Assembly: GCA_021816425.1 (NCBI GenBank)
Contig: JAKAXT010000008.1
Coordinates: forward strand, 1-40,918
Reading direction: 5' to 3'
Source: Pseudomonadota bacterium
GTDB lineage: Bacteria > Pseudomonadota > Gammaproteobacteria > Acidiferrobacterales > Acidiferrobacteraceae
Length of the DNA stretch: 40,918 nt
Below are positions 7,518-16,378 of this stretch, piece by piece; position 1 is the stretch's first letter, and each line of letters starts with the position of its first letter. The translations under genes and the position numbers were made by a program. Under the pieces are notes generated by a model. It searched no databases and had not been told where the DNA came from. It worked only from the letters and a program-made list of their open reading frames with translations.

Positions 7518-9656
7518 CTAGGGCGCGCCCGGTGCCTCGCTTACGATCAGCTCCGGGACCTTCGAGTTCGCGTTGACCGAGGGTTTCTCGATGGGCGCCG
7601 GGTCCGATCCTTGTTCCCTGATGTGGTCCCGCAGCAGCTGCTCCAACGCCCGATGGGCCTCACGATACAAAGCCGTGTCGGGACCGCCATGCGCGCACCT
7701 CTGGAGTCGCGCGTGAGCGTGCCCGAGCGCCGTATTGTCGAGGTTCTGCGTCCGCAGGTAATGCCCGAGACCGCTCGCTTCACCCAGGATGGCCTTCCAG
7801 AATTCCGTCCGCGGCCCGGCGAGCCCTATGAGGGTGTCGCGCATGATCATGGTGGCATAAGCGCCGAGCGCGGTGCGTGGACGATGGGGATCGATGGCGA
7901 GCCGCGGGCGTCGCCAACGCACGAGATCGCGCCAGGTCATGGGGCGCGCAATGGCGTAGCCTTGCCCGAAATCGGCTCCGAGAACGCCGGCGGCCTCTAT
8001 GAGTCCTTCGCTTTCGAGCCCCTCGACTGTGACGCGGATCCCGACGTCGTGCGCGAGATGCGTCAGATTGTAAATGAAATGGAGCGCCTTGTGAGGTGAC
8101 TGCGCCGCCGTTCGGACGAGACCGTGGTCGATCTTTACGTCGTCCACGCCCAATTGTTCCATACGAACGAGCGAGCTGTATCCAGATCCGAGGTCATCTT
8201 GCGCGAGCTTCACGCCGAGCGCCTTCCAGAGCGGCAGGAGCTGCGCGCATGCCTGTTTGGCGTCGATTTCGCCGGTCTCAAGCAATTCGAGCGTTATACG
8301 TTCGGGTTCTGTCGGGAACTCCTGGAAGATTTCGCGGGCGATGCGCAGGTACTCCATATCGGCAAAGGCCTGGGTCGGCAGGTTGACGGCCGCGGACGTC
8401 GTAAGGCCCGCCGCCCGCAGGTCCCGCAGGTCGAGCAGCGTGCGGCGCAGACCGAGCGCGAAGAGCTGGCGCAATTCGTGTCCGCCGAAGGCCGGGAGGA
8501 AGTCGGCGGGGGAGACGTAGGTCCCGTCATGCCCATTGAGGCGCGCCAAGGCCTCGACTTTCACGAGCGCCCCGGTTCTCAAGTCGACCACCGGCTGATA
8601 GAGCATCACGAGATCGCCGCGGCCCAAGGCCTCGCGGTAGGCCGAGCGCGTCGAATAGCTGAGGACGCGACGAGGGGTCGCCTCGTGCGCGATGACCGCC
8701 TCGAGTCCCGCGCGTACCTGCTTCAGGAGATTGGCGCGCTGGGGTGCGGCGAAATAGCCGGGCCAGCCGTGATAGAGGGTGAGGAGCGCGTACGGGCAGC
8801 CTGTGCCGTCGGCAAGCGGAATGACCGTCACGGAGGCGTAGCCCAATTGGCGCGCGTGCTCACGCCAGATCGCAAGCGTGGGGTCGGAGCCTATCGACAC
8901 GATCTGTTGCACCTCGTTGCTGCGCCAGGCCCGGCCCGCGGGCCCCCGCCCCCGCGCATCGTCGTCGCGTATGGAGGGGACGATATGGGCATTGACGAGC
9001 GACGCGATATGGCGCTCCGTATTTTTGCCCGCCACGATCTCATGCTGGAGGTCCCCCCGGCTATCGGGGCGCGCAAAGACGCCGGTGACCATGCCCGGAA
9101 GGTCCGTCAGGGTGTTCAGCGCCTGGCGGATCAGGTCATTCAGGGTGAGTGCACCCTGGAGCAGGCCCGATATCTGCGAGATGGCGTCCTGCTCGGCGCG
9201 CGCGAGCAGCTCGCGCCCGCGCACCTGCGCGCTCAGGCTCGACATGAGCCGCATCGTCACGACCGAGCGCATGCGCGCGCGATCCTCCGGCGCGCCGATC
9301 CAGGGCCCGAGGTTTTGAAGGACCCGTTCCAGGTAAAGCGCGTAGGAGTCCACGAGCCAGCTCGTCTTTACGTCGAGGAAGCCATAGATATGGCCGATGT
9401 GGGCGGCCTCCCGCTCGTGCGCCGCGCGATCGAGGTCGGGGTCGAGGGCGTGGCGCAATTGCGCAAGGGGTCGCGCCTGGGTCTCGGCGAATTGCTCCGG
9501 CGCGAGCAGCGCTATGACGTCTTTCGGGCCCGCGTGTCGAAAGAGCCCCCGGTAGAAGGCGCAAAGCAGGTCTTCGTTGATGGCCGAGAGATGCTGCTGC
9601 GCCATGCCAAGAAGATGGTGCGCTTGTGGTCCGAAGGGGTCCAGGCCTTCCTTCAT
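7518..9656 (-). CDS. Globin-coupled-sensor-like / GAF / EAL domain c-di-GMP phosphodiesterase
   Basis: EAL hallmarks YQPVVDLRTGALVKVEALARL, NLP, ELLE, QDDLGSGYSSL, VKID, VEGLES, GQGYAIARP; N-terminal protoglobin-like helices; no GGDEF. Confidence 0.88.
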   Translation of the reverse strand: MKEGLDPFGPQAHHLLGMAQQHLSAINEDLLCAFYRGLFRHAGPKDVIALLAPEQFAETQARPLAQLRHALDPDLDRAAHEREAAHIGHIYGFLDVKTSWLVDSYALYLERVLQNLGPWIGAPEDRARMRSVVTMRLMSSLSAQVRGRELLARAEQDAISQISGLLQGALTLNDLIRQALNTLTDLPGMVTGVFARPDSRGDLQHEIVAGKNTERHIASLVNAHIVPSIRDDDARGRGPAGRAWRSNEVQQIVSIGSDPTLAIWREHARQLGYASVTVIPLADGTGCPYALLTLYHGWPGYFAAPQRANLLKQVRAGLEAVIAHEATPRRVLSYSTRSAYREALGRGDLVMLYQPVVDLRTGALVKVEALARLNGHDGTYVSPADFLPAFGGHELRQLFALGLRRTLLDLRDLRAAGLTTSAAVNLPTQAFADMEYLRIAREIFQEFPTEPERITLELLETGEIDAKQACAQLLPLWKALGVKLAQDDLGSGYSSLVRMEQLGVDDVKIDHGLVRTAAQSPHKALHFIYNLTHLAHDVGIRVTVEGLESEGLIEAAGVLGADFGQGYAIARPMTWRDLVRWRRPRLAIDPHRPRTALGAYATMIMRDTLIGLAGPRTEFWKAILGEASGLGHYLRTQNLDNTALGHAHARLQRCAHGGPDTALYREAHRALEQLLRDHIREQGSDPAPIEKPSVNANSKVPELIVSEAPGAP

Positions 9657-9783
9657 GATAGGGGACTCCTTCCTCTAACAAGGACAGGCATCGCAACGCC
9701 TTCAGCGTGCGGCCATCGCTTCTGGCCTGGTCTTTAAGGACAACGAGACCGGTTTCTTAAGAAATCGACCATAAAAGCGTATT

Positions 9784-9789
9784 TGTCAA
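9784..9789 (-). promoter_or_regulatory. Candidate -35 box (TTGACA) upstream of the first EAL gene
   Basis: Minus strand CCTTGACAAATACGC; perfect palindrome tttcttaagaaa at 9753-9764 lies between it and the gene. Confidence 0.3.
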
Positions 9790-9868
9790 GGAGTTAGAGC
9801 CGGCCCCGGTCGCGCCGACGACTTTAGCGCGAGCATGGGAACGAGGATGGTCGCCGGATCTCCGACGA

Positions 9869-11968
9869 TTATCGGCGACGGGAAAGACGCGTCTCCTCGC
9901 CCTCGTCGGGATGGTCGGCGTTTTCTTCGCGCCGAATCTGGGCGCAGAGGAGATGTTCGACCTGCCTGTGGGCCTCCTCGTAACGATCCGGATCGACGCC
10001 GTCTCGTATGGTTTCAGTCAATATTCGGTAAGCTTCGTTCAATGCGACATTCCCGGGTGCCATCGTTTCGATGTAGGTGGCGATGGCGCAAGGTTCGGCG
10101 ACCACATGGCGCACCAGGGTGACACGGGTCCGCGCGAGGCTCAGAAGCGCGGCGCGCAGGAGTAGCGTCGCGTAGGCCCCGAGCGCCGTGAAGGGTTTTT
10201 CGGGCGTCACGGACAGACGGAAGTCGCGGCTCCAGGAGGGAAGGGTGTTGGCCGTAATGGGGCGGCTGATCGCGTACCCTTGGCCTGCATCGGCACCGAG
10301 GATGGTGGCGGCCTCGATGAGGCCGCGGCTCTCGAGGCCCTCGACGACCACCGAGAGGCCGACATCGTGCGCAAGGCGCGTCAGGTGGTGGATGAACTGC
10401 AGGGCCTTGCGGGGCGAGCGGGCGGCCGTGCCGACGAAGCCCTGGTCGATCTTCACTTCGTCCACGGCCAGGCGTTCCATCCGCAAAAGCGAGCTATAGC
10501 CCGAGCCGAGATCGTCTTGCGCCAGGTGCACGCCCAGCGCGCGCCACTGGGCGAGCAGCCCCCTGGCGGTCTCTCCCGGGTCGACGTCGTCCGTCTCGAG
10601 GAGTTCGAAGGCGAGCCGGCTCGGATCCGTGGGCATTTCGTTCAGCATGGATTTGGCGATCGCGAGATATTCCGGGTCGCTAAGCGCTTGCGCGGGGAGG
10701 TTTATGGCCGCCACGGTCAGAAGGCCGCACGCCTCCCATTGGCGCAGGTCGGTGATCGCCTGCCGCAGGCCGAGCGCGAAGAGCCGGCGCAGATCGCTCG
10801 CCCCGAAGGCGGGCAGGAAATGCGCCGGCGCTATGTGGGTGCCATCGGCGTTGTTGAGTCGCGCCAGGGCCTCGACCTTGGCAAGGCGCCCGGTCTTCAG
10901 GTCGACGACCGGTTGATAGAGGAGGGTCAGGGCGCCCTGGGCTAGGCGCTCACGGTAATCAGCGCGCGCCGTATAGTGGATGCTCGCGGTATGGCGGCTC
11001 AGGCGGGGAATGGCCACCGACAGCGCCGAGCGGAGCCTGTCCAGAAGGGTGTTGCGGTCGGCTGTCAGGAAATAGCCGGGCGCCGAGTGGTAGAGCGAGA
11101 GCACGGCCTGGGGTTCGCGGTTCGTGTCCAGGATGGGCATGGCGGCGTAGGAGACGTAGCCGAGCTCGCGGGCGATCTCGTGCCAGGGCGCGAGCAACGG
11201 CTCGCGGATGATGGTGAGGCAGCGCTGGATCTGCCCCGACCGCCAGGCGCAGCCTGTGGGGCCGCGCCCGAGCGGGTTGTCGCCATGGATGTTGGGCAGG
11301 CGCTGATAGTTGGCGAAGGTCGACGCGTGGCGCTCGGTGGTCGCGCCGACGACGATTTCATATTGCATGGTGCCATTTTTGTCGGGCTTGGCGAACGTGC
11401 CGGCGACCATGCCATCCAGGGTGAGCAATGTCTCGAGCAGCGCGCGGGCGAGGTCGCTCAGGGTCGTGCAGGTCTCGATCAGGTGCGTTATGGCGCCCAC
11501 CACGCGTTGTTGGCCCTTCAGGACCTGGCGTTGTCCGGCGACGATGCCGCCAAGCGAGGCCATGAGGCGCGAGACGAGCAGGTCTTGCAGGAAACGGCTC
11601 TCCTTCTCGGGAAGGGGCCAGTGCTCGATGGGCCGCCGAAGACCCGAGATGAGCTCATCGAAGGTTTCGACGAGCCACGCGTTTTCCACGCCGATGTAGG
11701 CGAGGACACGCCCCGTCTCCCGCGCCGAATGGCGCAGCGTGTATTCCTTGAGGTCGGGGTCCAGCAGCCGCGACAAGGGGTGCGGCCCGAGATTTTCCCA
11801 GAAGTCGTCGGGGGTCAGTTGGCTCGCGACGTCGCCGGGGCCCGCGCGCGCCAGGAGCCCCCTGTGGAACATCGCGCACAAGTCGCGCGTGAGGGGCTCG
11901 GTGTGCGGGCGCACGCGGCCCAGCACCTCAGAGGCGCGGGGCCCGTAGGCGTCGATGGCGTCATGCAT
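9869..11968 (-). CDS. Globin-coupled-sensor-like / GAF / EAL domain c-di-GMP phosphodiesterase (paralogue of the 7518-9656 gene)
   Basis: YQPVVDLKTGRLAKVEALARL, NLP, ELLE, QDDLGSGYSSL, VKID, VEGLES, GQGYAISRP; same architecture and same post-EAL TALGAYA segment; start MHDAIDAYG at 11968. Confidence 0.88.
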   Translation of the reverse strand: MHDAIDAYGPRASEVLGRVRPHTEPLTRDLCAMFHRGLLARAGPGDVASQLTPDDFWENLGPHPLSRLLDPDLKEYTLRHSARETGRVLAYIGVENAWLVETFDELISGLRRPIEHWPLPEKESRFLQDLLVSRLMASLGGIVAGQRQVLKGQQRVVGAITHLIETCTTLSDLARALLETLLTLDGMVAGTFAKPDKNGTMQYEIVVGATTERHASTFANYQRLPNIHGDNPLGRGPTGCAWRSGQIQRCLTIIREPLLAPWHEIARELGYVSYAAMPILDTNREPQAVLSLYHSAPGYFLTADRNTLLDRLRSALSVAIPRLSRHTASIHYTARADYRERLAQGALTLLYQPVVDLKTGRLAKVEALARLNNADGTHIAPAHFLPAFGASDLRRLFALGLRQAITDLRQWEACGLLTVAAINLPAQALSDPEYLAIAKSMLNEMPTDPSRLAFELLETDDVDPGETARGLLAQWRALGVHLAQDDLGSGYSSLLRMERLAVDEVKIDQGFVGTAARSPRKALQFIHHLTRLAHDVGLSVVVEGLESRGLIEAATILGADAGQGYAISRPITANTLPSWSRDFRLSVTPEKPFTALGAYATLLLRAALLSLARTRVTLVRHVVAEPCAIATYIETMAPGNVALNEAYRILTETIRDGVDPDRYEEAHRQVEHLLCAQIRREENADHPDEGEETRLSRRR

Positions 11969-12120
11969 GGGTGTGCCCCGATCTCCGTCCTTGCGCGTCA
12001 CCGTCCCTCTTTTCGGTGCCCGCAGCGCAAGGCCGCACACCCCGTGGTTTTTTCGGAGCGCCCTTTCCGGGCGCGCCTACCCTTTCTTTCGGACGCGATC
12101 ATTGTCGCTGGACGCTATTT

Positions 12121-12149
12121 TCAATAGGTGACACCTCCAATATTGTCAA
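12121..12149 (-). promoter_or_regulatory. Candidate sigma70-type promoter for the second EAL gene
   Basis: Minus strand TTGACA (12144-12149), 17-bp spacer, TATTGA (12121-12126); spacer contains dyad aggtgacacct. Confidence 0.35.
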
Positions 12150-12174
12150 GAAGGGTCCCTTCGGAGGACGTGGG

Positions 12175-12894
12175 TCACGGGGGGCGGCGGGAAGCGCTCG
12201 CCGATCGGGGCCGGAGCTGCTGCCCGGCGACGCCCTCGCGGTTATGAACGGGGGCCGGAGGCGCGCTTCGGGGCCCGCGGGCCCAGAAACGACGCAAGGG
12301 AGGGGCGTGCAAGGCGGCGCTCACCTGTCCCGCGAACAGGATGCCGCCGCTCGCCGCCGGCAGATGGGCGGCATGCAAGGCCTGCATGGTCCAGGTATTG
12401 CAAGTATGGAAGGCGTCGTAGGTGGCGGTGGAGGCGAAGAACAGCCCCCGATGGCCGTGGGCGCCGAGGATCTCGAGCGCGCCATCGGGCGCGCGTGCCA
12501 GGCTGTGGCCGAGGAAGGTCCGCAGGCCCCGCCAGCCGCGCGGTCCGAGGTGAAGCCACGTCGCGCGCTGCCTGAGGGGGAGGCGCGCCCGCCAGACCCT
12601 GACATGGACCACGCTCCGGGACGGGAAAAGGGCCTCGAGGCCGGTCAGGGGCCCTGGCCTGCGCGCCATGTAATAGCGTCGATCGCCCCAGCCGATGAGC
12701 GCGAAGCGTCCCCGCGTAAGGGCCTCGCGCAAAGGTCGCAGGGCGCCCGAAAATTCACGGTCGGGGACCACGAGGCCGGTATGCCAGCCCTCGCGCAGCA
12801 CGCCCAAGGATGGGCCTGGTTTCAGGGCGCGCGCGGGGGCCTCGCGCCGAGTGGGGTGCGCGCAGGCGCTCAGGAGAAGGATCGCCGCGGCCAT
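12175..12894 (-). CDS. DUF2459 (TIGR02117-type) domain lipoprotein
   Basis: MAAAILLLSACAHP lipobox; VLREGWHTGLVVP, GWGDRRYYM, TCNTWTMQALHAA motifs; ORF could extend to 13032. Confidence 0.75.
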   Translation of the reverse strand: MAAAILLLSACAHPTRREAPARALKPGPSLGVLREGWHTGLVVPDREFSGALRPLREALTRGRFALIGWGDRRYYMARRPGPLTGLEALFPSRSVVHVRVWRARLPLRQRATWLHLGPRGWRGLRTFLGHSLARAPDGALEILGAHGHRGLFFASTATYDAFHTCNTWTMQALHAAHLPAASGGILFAGQVSAALHAPPLRRFWARGPRSAPPAPVHNREGVAGQQLRPRSASASRRPP

Positions 12895-13024
12895 CGCCCC
12901 CGGGAGGCGGCGTCGGCGCGCCCGCGAACGCGCCGCGCGCGGTGCCCGCGCCCGGACGCCCGGAGCCGTCTTGCGCGCCCCGCCAAGGTGATCCCCCGAG
13001 GCCATGGGCGTGCTTGACGAGCCG

Positions 13025-14473
13025 TCACACATCGCGCCCCTCCAGGGCCTCCAGGGTTCGTCCCGCGGGTTCGACGGGATAAGCGCGCGTCACCCAGGCG
13101 CCCACCAAAGCGACCCCAGCCATGAGGATCAAGACCTTGGTAAGCCCCAGGGCGCCCTCGAGCCGCGGAAACAGGACCGCCGACATCGCCGCGCCCAGGC
13201 GCGAGACGGCCGTGGCAAGCCCGCCTGCGCTCGCGCGCAGTTCCGTCGGGAATATCTCCACGGCGAGCGCCATGGCCGTCACCCCGGGCCCGATGCCGAC
13301 ACCCAGGGAATAGACCGCGGAGCCTGCATAGACGTTCACGGGCTCATGAAGCGCGATGCCATAGGCAAATAGCGCAAGTCCCGCGGCCATGAGCATGAAC
13401 CCGGCGGTCTGTAAGGGGATGCGGCCCCAGCGGTCGAGGCGCTTGTAGATGAACAAGATGCCAAGCGTCGACACCAACAGGAAGGCGGCGTTGATCGCGG
13501 ACGCCGCGGTATTGTTGCGGGCGAGCCCTTGCATGCGCAGGACGAGCGGAAAGTAGAGACCGATACCGAGTCCCACGATGTCGAGGCAGGTCCACGGCAC
13601 GAGGCTCAAGGCGAGCCGCTTGCGCCAGGGGGCCCGCAGCAGGGCGCGCATCGGCCGCCGTGTCCCCTCGAAGCTCGTGAGCGCAATGTCGATTTGCGCG
13701 GTGCCCCAATCGGGGTGCAGCCGCCGCAGGGCTTCGTCGGCCTTTGCGCGGTGGCCGTGACGGGCAAGCCAGCGCGGCGATTCCGGGATGCGGCGACGCA
13801 GCCACAGCAGTACCAGCGCCGGCAGCAAGGCGGCACCCAGCATGAACCGCCAGGAGTCCGGGCCGATGGCAAGCAGCATGAGCCCGAGGATGGTCGAGCC
13901 CAGGGCGCCGAGGTACCAGGCGACATTGATGCCCGCAAAGCCCCGTCCCCGCGCGTCCTCGGCGCTATATTCGGCGACCACCGTGGCCACGAGAGGGTAG
14001 TCCATGCCGACGGCAAGCCCGACCGCGAAGCGGCCGAACCATAGGCCGGCGAAGCCCGTGCTGGCGGCGCTCGCCAGGGCCCCGAGCGCGTACAAGGCCA
14101 CGTTGGGAAGGAGCAGGGCGCGGCGCCCGAAACGATCGACCAGACGCCCGCCCAGGAGGCCGCCCAGGAGCGACCCGACGAGGGCGGCGGCCATGAGGCT
14201 CCCGATAGCGCCGGCGTCGAGGTGCCAGTCGGTCCGCAAGGGCAGCAGGGCGATGGCCATGATGCTGAGGTCAAAGCCGTCGAGAAACATGCCGAGGCTC
14301 GCCGCCCGCACCGCCTGCCGCCCGAGGCGGCCGCCGGGCGCGTGGGAGCCGGTCGTAGCTCCGCTCGCGGAGGGTTGCGTCCTACCCGTGGTCTTGCGTT
14401 CGTTGTCAGGACCGGTCACCCGACCTCCCCATCGGCGTCCGCGCCCCGGCGCGTTCATACGGCAGTCTACCAA
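13025..14473 (-). CDS. MFS transporter (sugar-porter/phosphate-symporter-like)
   Basis: LDGFDLSIMAIALLPL, GGRLVDRFGRRALLL, GRFAVGLAVGMDYPL, RRRIPESPRWLA; about 12 hydrophobic helices. Confidence 0.92.
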   Translation of the reverse strand: MVDCRMNAPGRGRRWGGRVTGPDNERKTTGRTQPSASGATTGSHAPGGRLGRQAVRAASLGMFLDGFDLSIMAIALLPLRTDWHLDAGAIGSLMAAALVGSLLGGLLGGRLVDRFGRRALLLPNVALYALGALASAASTGFAGLWFGRFAVGLAVGMDYPLVATVVAEYSAEDARGRGFAGINVAWYLGALGSTILGLMLLAIGPDSWRFMLGAALLPALVLLWLRRRIPESPRWLARHGHRAKADEALRRLHPDWGTAQIDIALTSFEGTRRPMRALLRAPWRKRLALSLVPWTCLDIVGLGIGLYFPLVLRMQGLARNNTAASAINAAFLLVSTLGILFIYKRLDRWGRIPLQTAGFMLMAAGLALFAYGIALHEPVNVYAGSAVYSLGVGIGPGVTAMALAVEIFPTELRASAGGLATAVSRLGAAMSAVLFPRLEGALGLTKVLILMAGVALVGAWVTRAYPVEPAGRTLEALEGRDV

Positions 14474-14712
14474 AACCCGCAGAGGCGGTATGCGGGGCCG
14501 CGCCCGCCCGGTCGCCGCCTGCCCGCGCGACGGATGGCCGCGCCGGCCTTCGGGCGGCGCGCATCGGCGGGCGCCCCGGGCGCGCGCGACGCTAGTCCCG
14601 CAAGATGGGGGCTGTTATCCTAAGGATCGTGCGCCGGCGCCTCGGAAGTTCGGCCGCACTGACTCGCGCGGGCGGCCGATCCGGCGGCGAGCGTTTGAAC
14701 TGGGACAGCACG

Positions 14713-15006
14713 ATGAGATTCAAGGTTTTGATGGCGGCGATCAGGAAGCAATGGATTGCGGAGCGTACGCGCTGCCAGAGTTGCGGCATGCCGGTCATCT
14801 ACGACAAAAAGTATCGACCCGGTAGCCCTTATTGCAGCTATTGCCATGACGGCGAGTCCTTCGTGAAGGAGATGGGGCTTGCCGAAATGCGGGAGCGCGT
14901 GCGGGGGCTTTTGGAGGCGCGCAAGGCCCCGCCCTTGATCCGCTTCTATATGCACTGGCGACTCGCGACTTTGCGGCGTTGGCGCAAATCCCCCGGTCTG
15001 CGCTGA
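14713..15006 (+). CDS. Putative zinc-ribbon domain protein
   Basis: RTRCQSCGMPVIYDKKYRPGSPYCSYCHDGESFVKEMG (CxxC...CxxC). Confidence 0.8.
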   Translation: MRFKVLMAAIRKQWIAERTRCQSCGMPVIYDKKYRPGSPYCSYCHDGESFVKEMGLAEMRERVRGLLEARKAPPLIRFYMHWRLATLRRWRKSPGLR

Positions 15007-15138
15007 CGCGGCCTTCCCCGGTCTTTCTGTTTGCCATGCCCCGACTGCGGGCACGGCCCCCCCAAGGTGTGCGGCAATCCGCGGTCTCGTGGCCCCGCAA
15101 AGACGCGCCAGGGCGCGGTTGCGGGCCCCGAAGGCCCT

Positions 15139-15172
15139 GGCCCGTCGCTTGCCTTGCGCAAGGCGACGGGCC
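15139..15172. repeat. Strong inverted repeat / hairpin
   Basis: ggcccgtcgc ttgccttgcgcaag gcgacgggcc, 10-bp perfect outer arms. Confidence 0.5.
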
Positions 15173-15990
15173 GTCGCATCGATCGCGCAACACGCCTGGA
15201 CGCTGTTTGTGAGCCCGCCGCGGCATGCGCCCGGCGCGAGCCTGGCCGCCGTGCCGGTGGTTCCCCTTGTTCGCGGTCCTCCAGACGCCCCTGTCGCCGC
15301 GGCAAGGATATCCGATCGACGCCGCGGGCCTTCGCCCGCCGCTGTCGATGGGCGCAAGCCGGAAGACGGGGGGCCGGGTCTTGGCCGCGCACGCCGACGG
15401 TCTGGGTCTCCCCTGCGCGAGCTACGGCGTCTTGGGGGACCGGGCAGCGGCATAATCTATGTCGGGGTCATAGGTCTCGTGGTCTTCTGGTTTCCGGACC
15501 GGCCGGGCTTTGCGGGGGTCGCGGCCGCGGGCTACGCCACGGGCGCGAGCCTTACTACCGTTCCAATGGCATCGAGTGTTTGCGAGGACGGCTGCGGGCG
15601 TGCCCCGGCCGTTTGCGGTATCGCGCTGGGGCTCGCGGCGCGGCGCGCCGCCCAAAGGCCGCGCCCTCGCGCATCACAAGAGGTCTCCCGGGCGGGGTCG
15701 TCTCGGGGGGGCGGCGGGGATGCGGAGGGGGTCGGCGTCCATTTACGCGATGCCGCGCAGGCCGATCTTTTTGTGCCTCTTGGCCATGACGGTCATGACC
15801 CACGGGCGGTCTCATGATCATCTCGCAGATCGCGGTCTTCGCGCGCGACTTCGGTCTCGCCCATGCCCCGGTGTGGGGCGTGGCGGCCCTGCTCGCCCTC
15901 GGCGTCTCGTGGCCGCTGCGAAGGCGCCACCGGACGCGAAGCCGGCGGGTATCGACCCCGACGCCCACGGCCTGGTGGGGCGGGTCGGAT
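15170..15990 (+). pseudogene. OFA (oxalate/formate antiporter)-like MFS transporter, multiply frameshifted and 3'-truncated
   Basis: Collinear fragments in changing frames: SIAQHAWTLFVSP; FPLFAVLQTPLSPRQGYPIDAAGLRPPLSMGA...VLAAHADGLGLPCASYGVLG; GSGIIYVGVIGLVVFWFPDRPGFAGVAAAGYATGASLTTVPM; SIYAMPRRPIFLCLLAM; TGGLMIISQIAVFARDFGLAHAPVWGVAALLALGV. Confidence 0.85.
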
Positions 15991-16378
15991 TGATGGCCGC
16001 ATAGCCGGCCCCCGGGCGGAGGCGCTGGAGCCCATCGCCCAACGCTCGAGATTCCCGTGCGCGTCCACGCCCCGGTCAAGCGACCGCCACCGTATTACCC
16101 CCCGGGTGTTTTGCCGAACTTCTGTGCCGGGGCGTAACAGAACCCCGGTGTCCCCGGGGAACCCCGTGCCGACCCTCGCCGCTCTTACGCGGGGCCTCAT
16201 GGATGAGCGCGGCGAGAGTGGTCGCTCACACCAACCCGAAAGGGGGTCAAGGGGGCGAGGCGGGCGCTTATATCATAATTAAAAACACTTATGTACAGAT
16301 AAGCTCAAATTATCGCGTGCGCGAAGCTGGTATAAGCGATGGGCAGTTTCGCAAACACACGAGAGCGAGGGAGTCATC

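Noticed and set aside
8124-9737. 537-aa plus-strand ORF opposite the first EAL gene
   Set aside because: Antisense to a well-supported EAL CDS; no recognisable domain.
10976-12127. 383-aa plus-strand ORF opposite the second EAL gene
   Set aside because: Antisense artefact of GC-rich codon usage.
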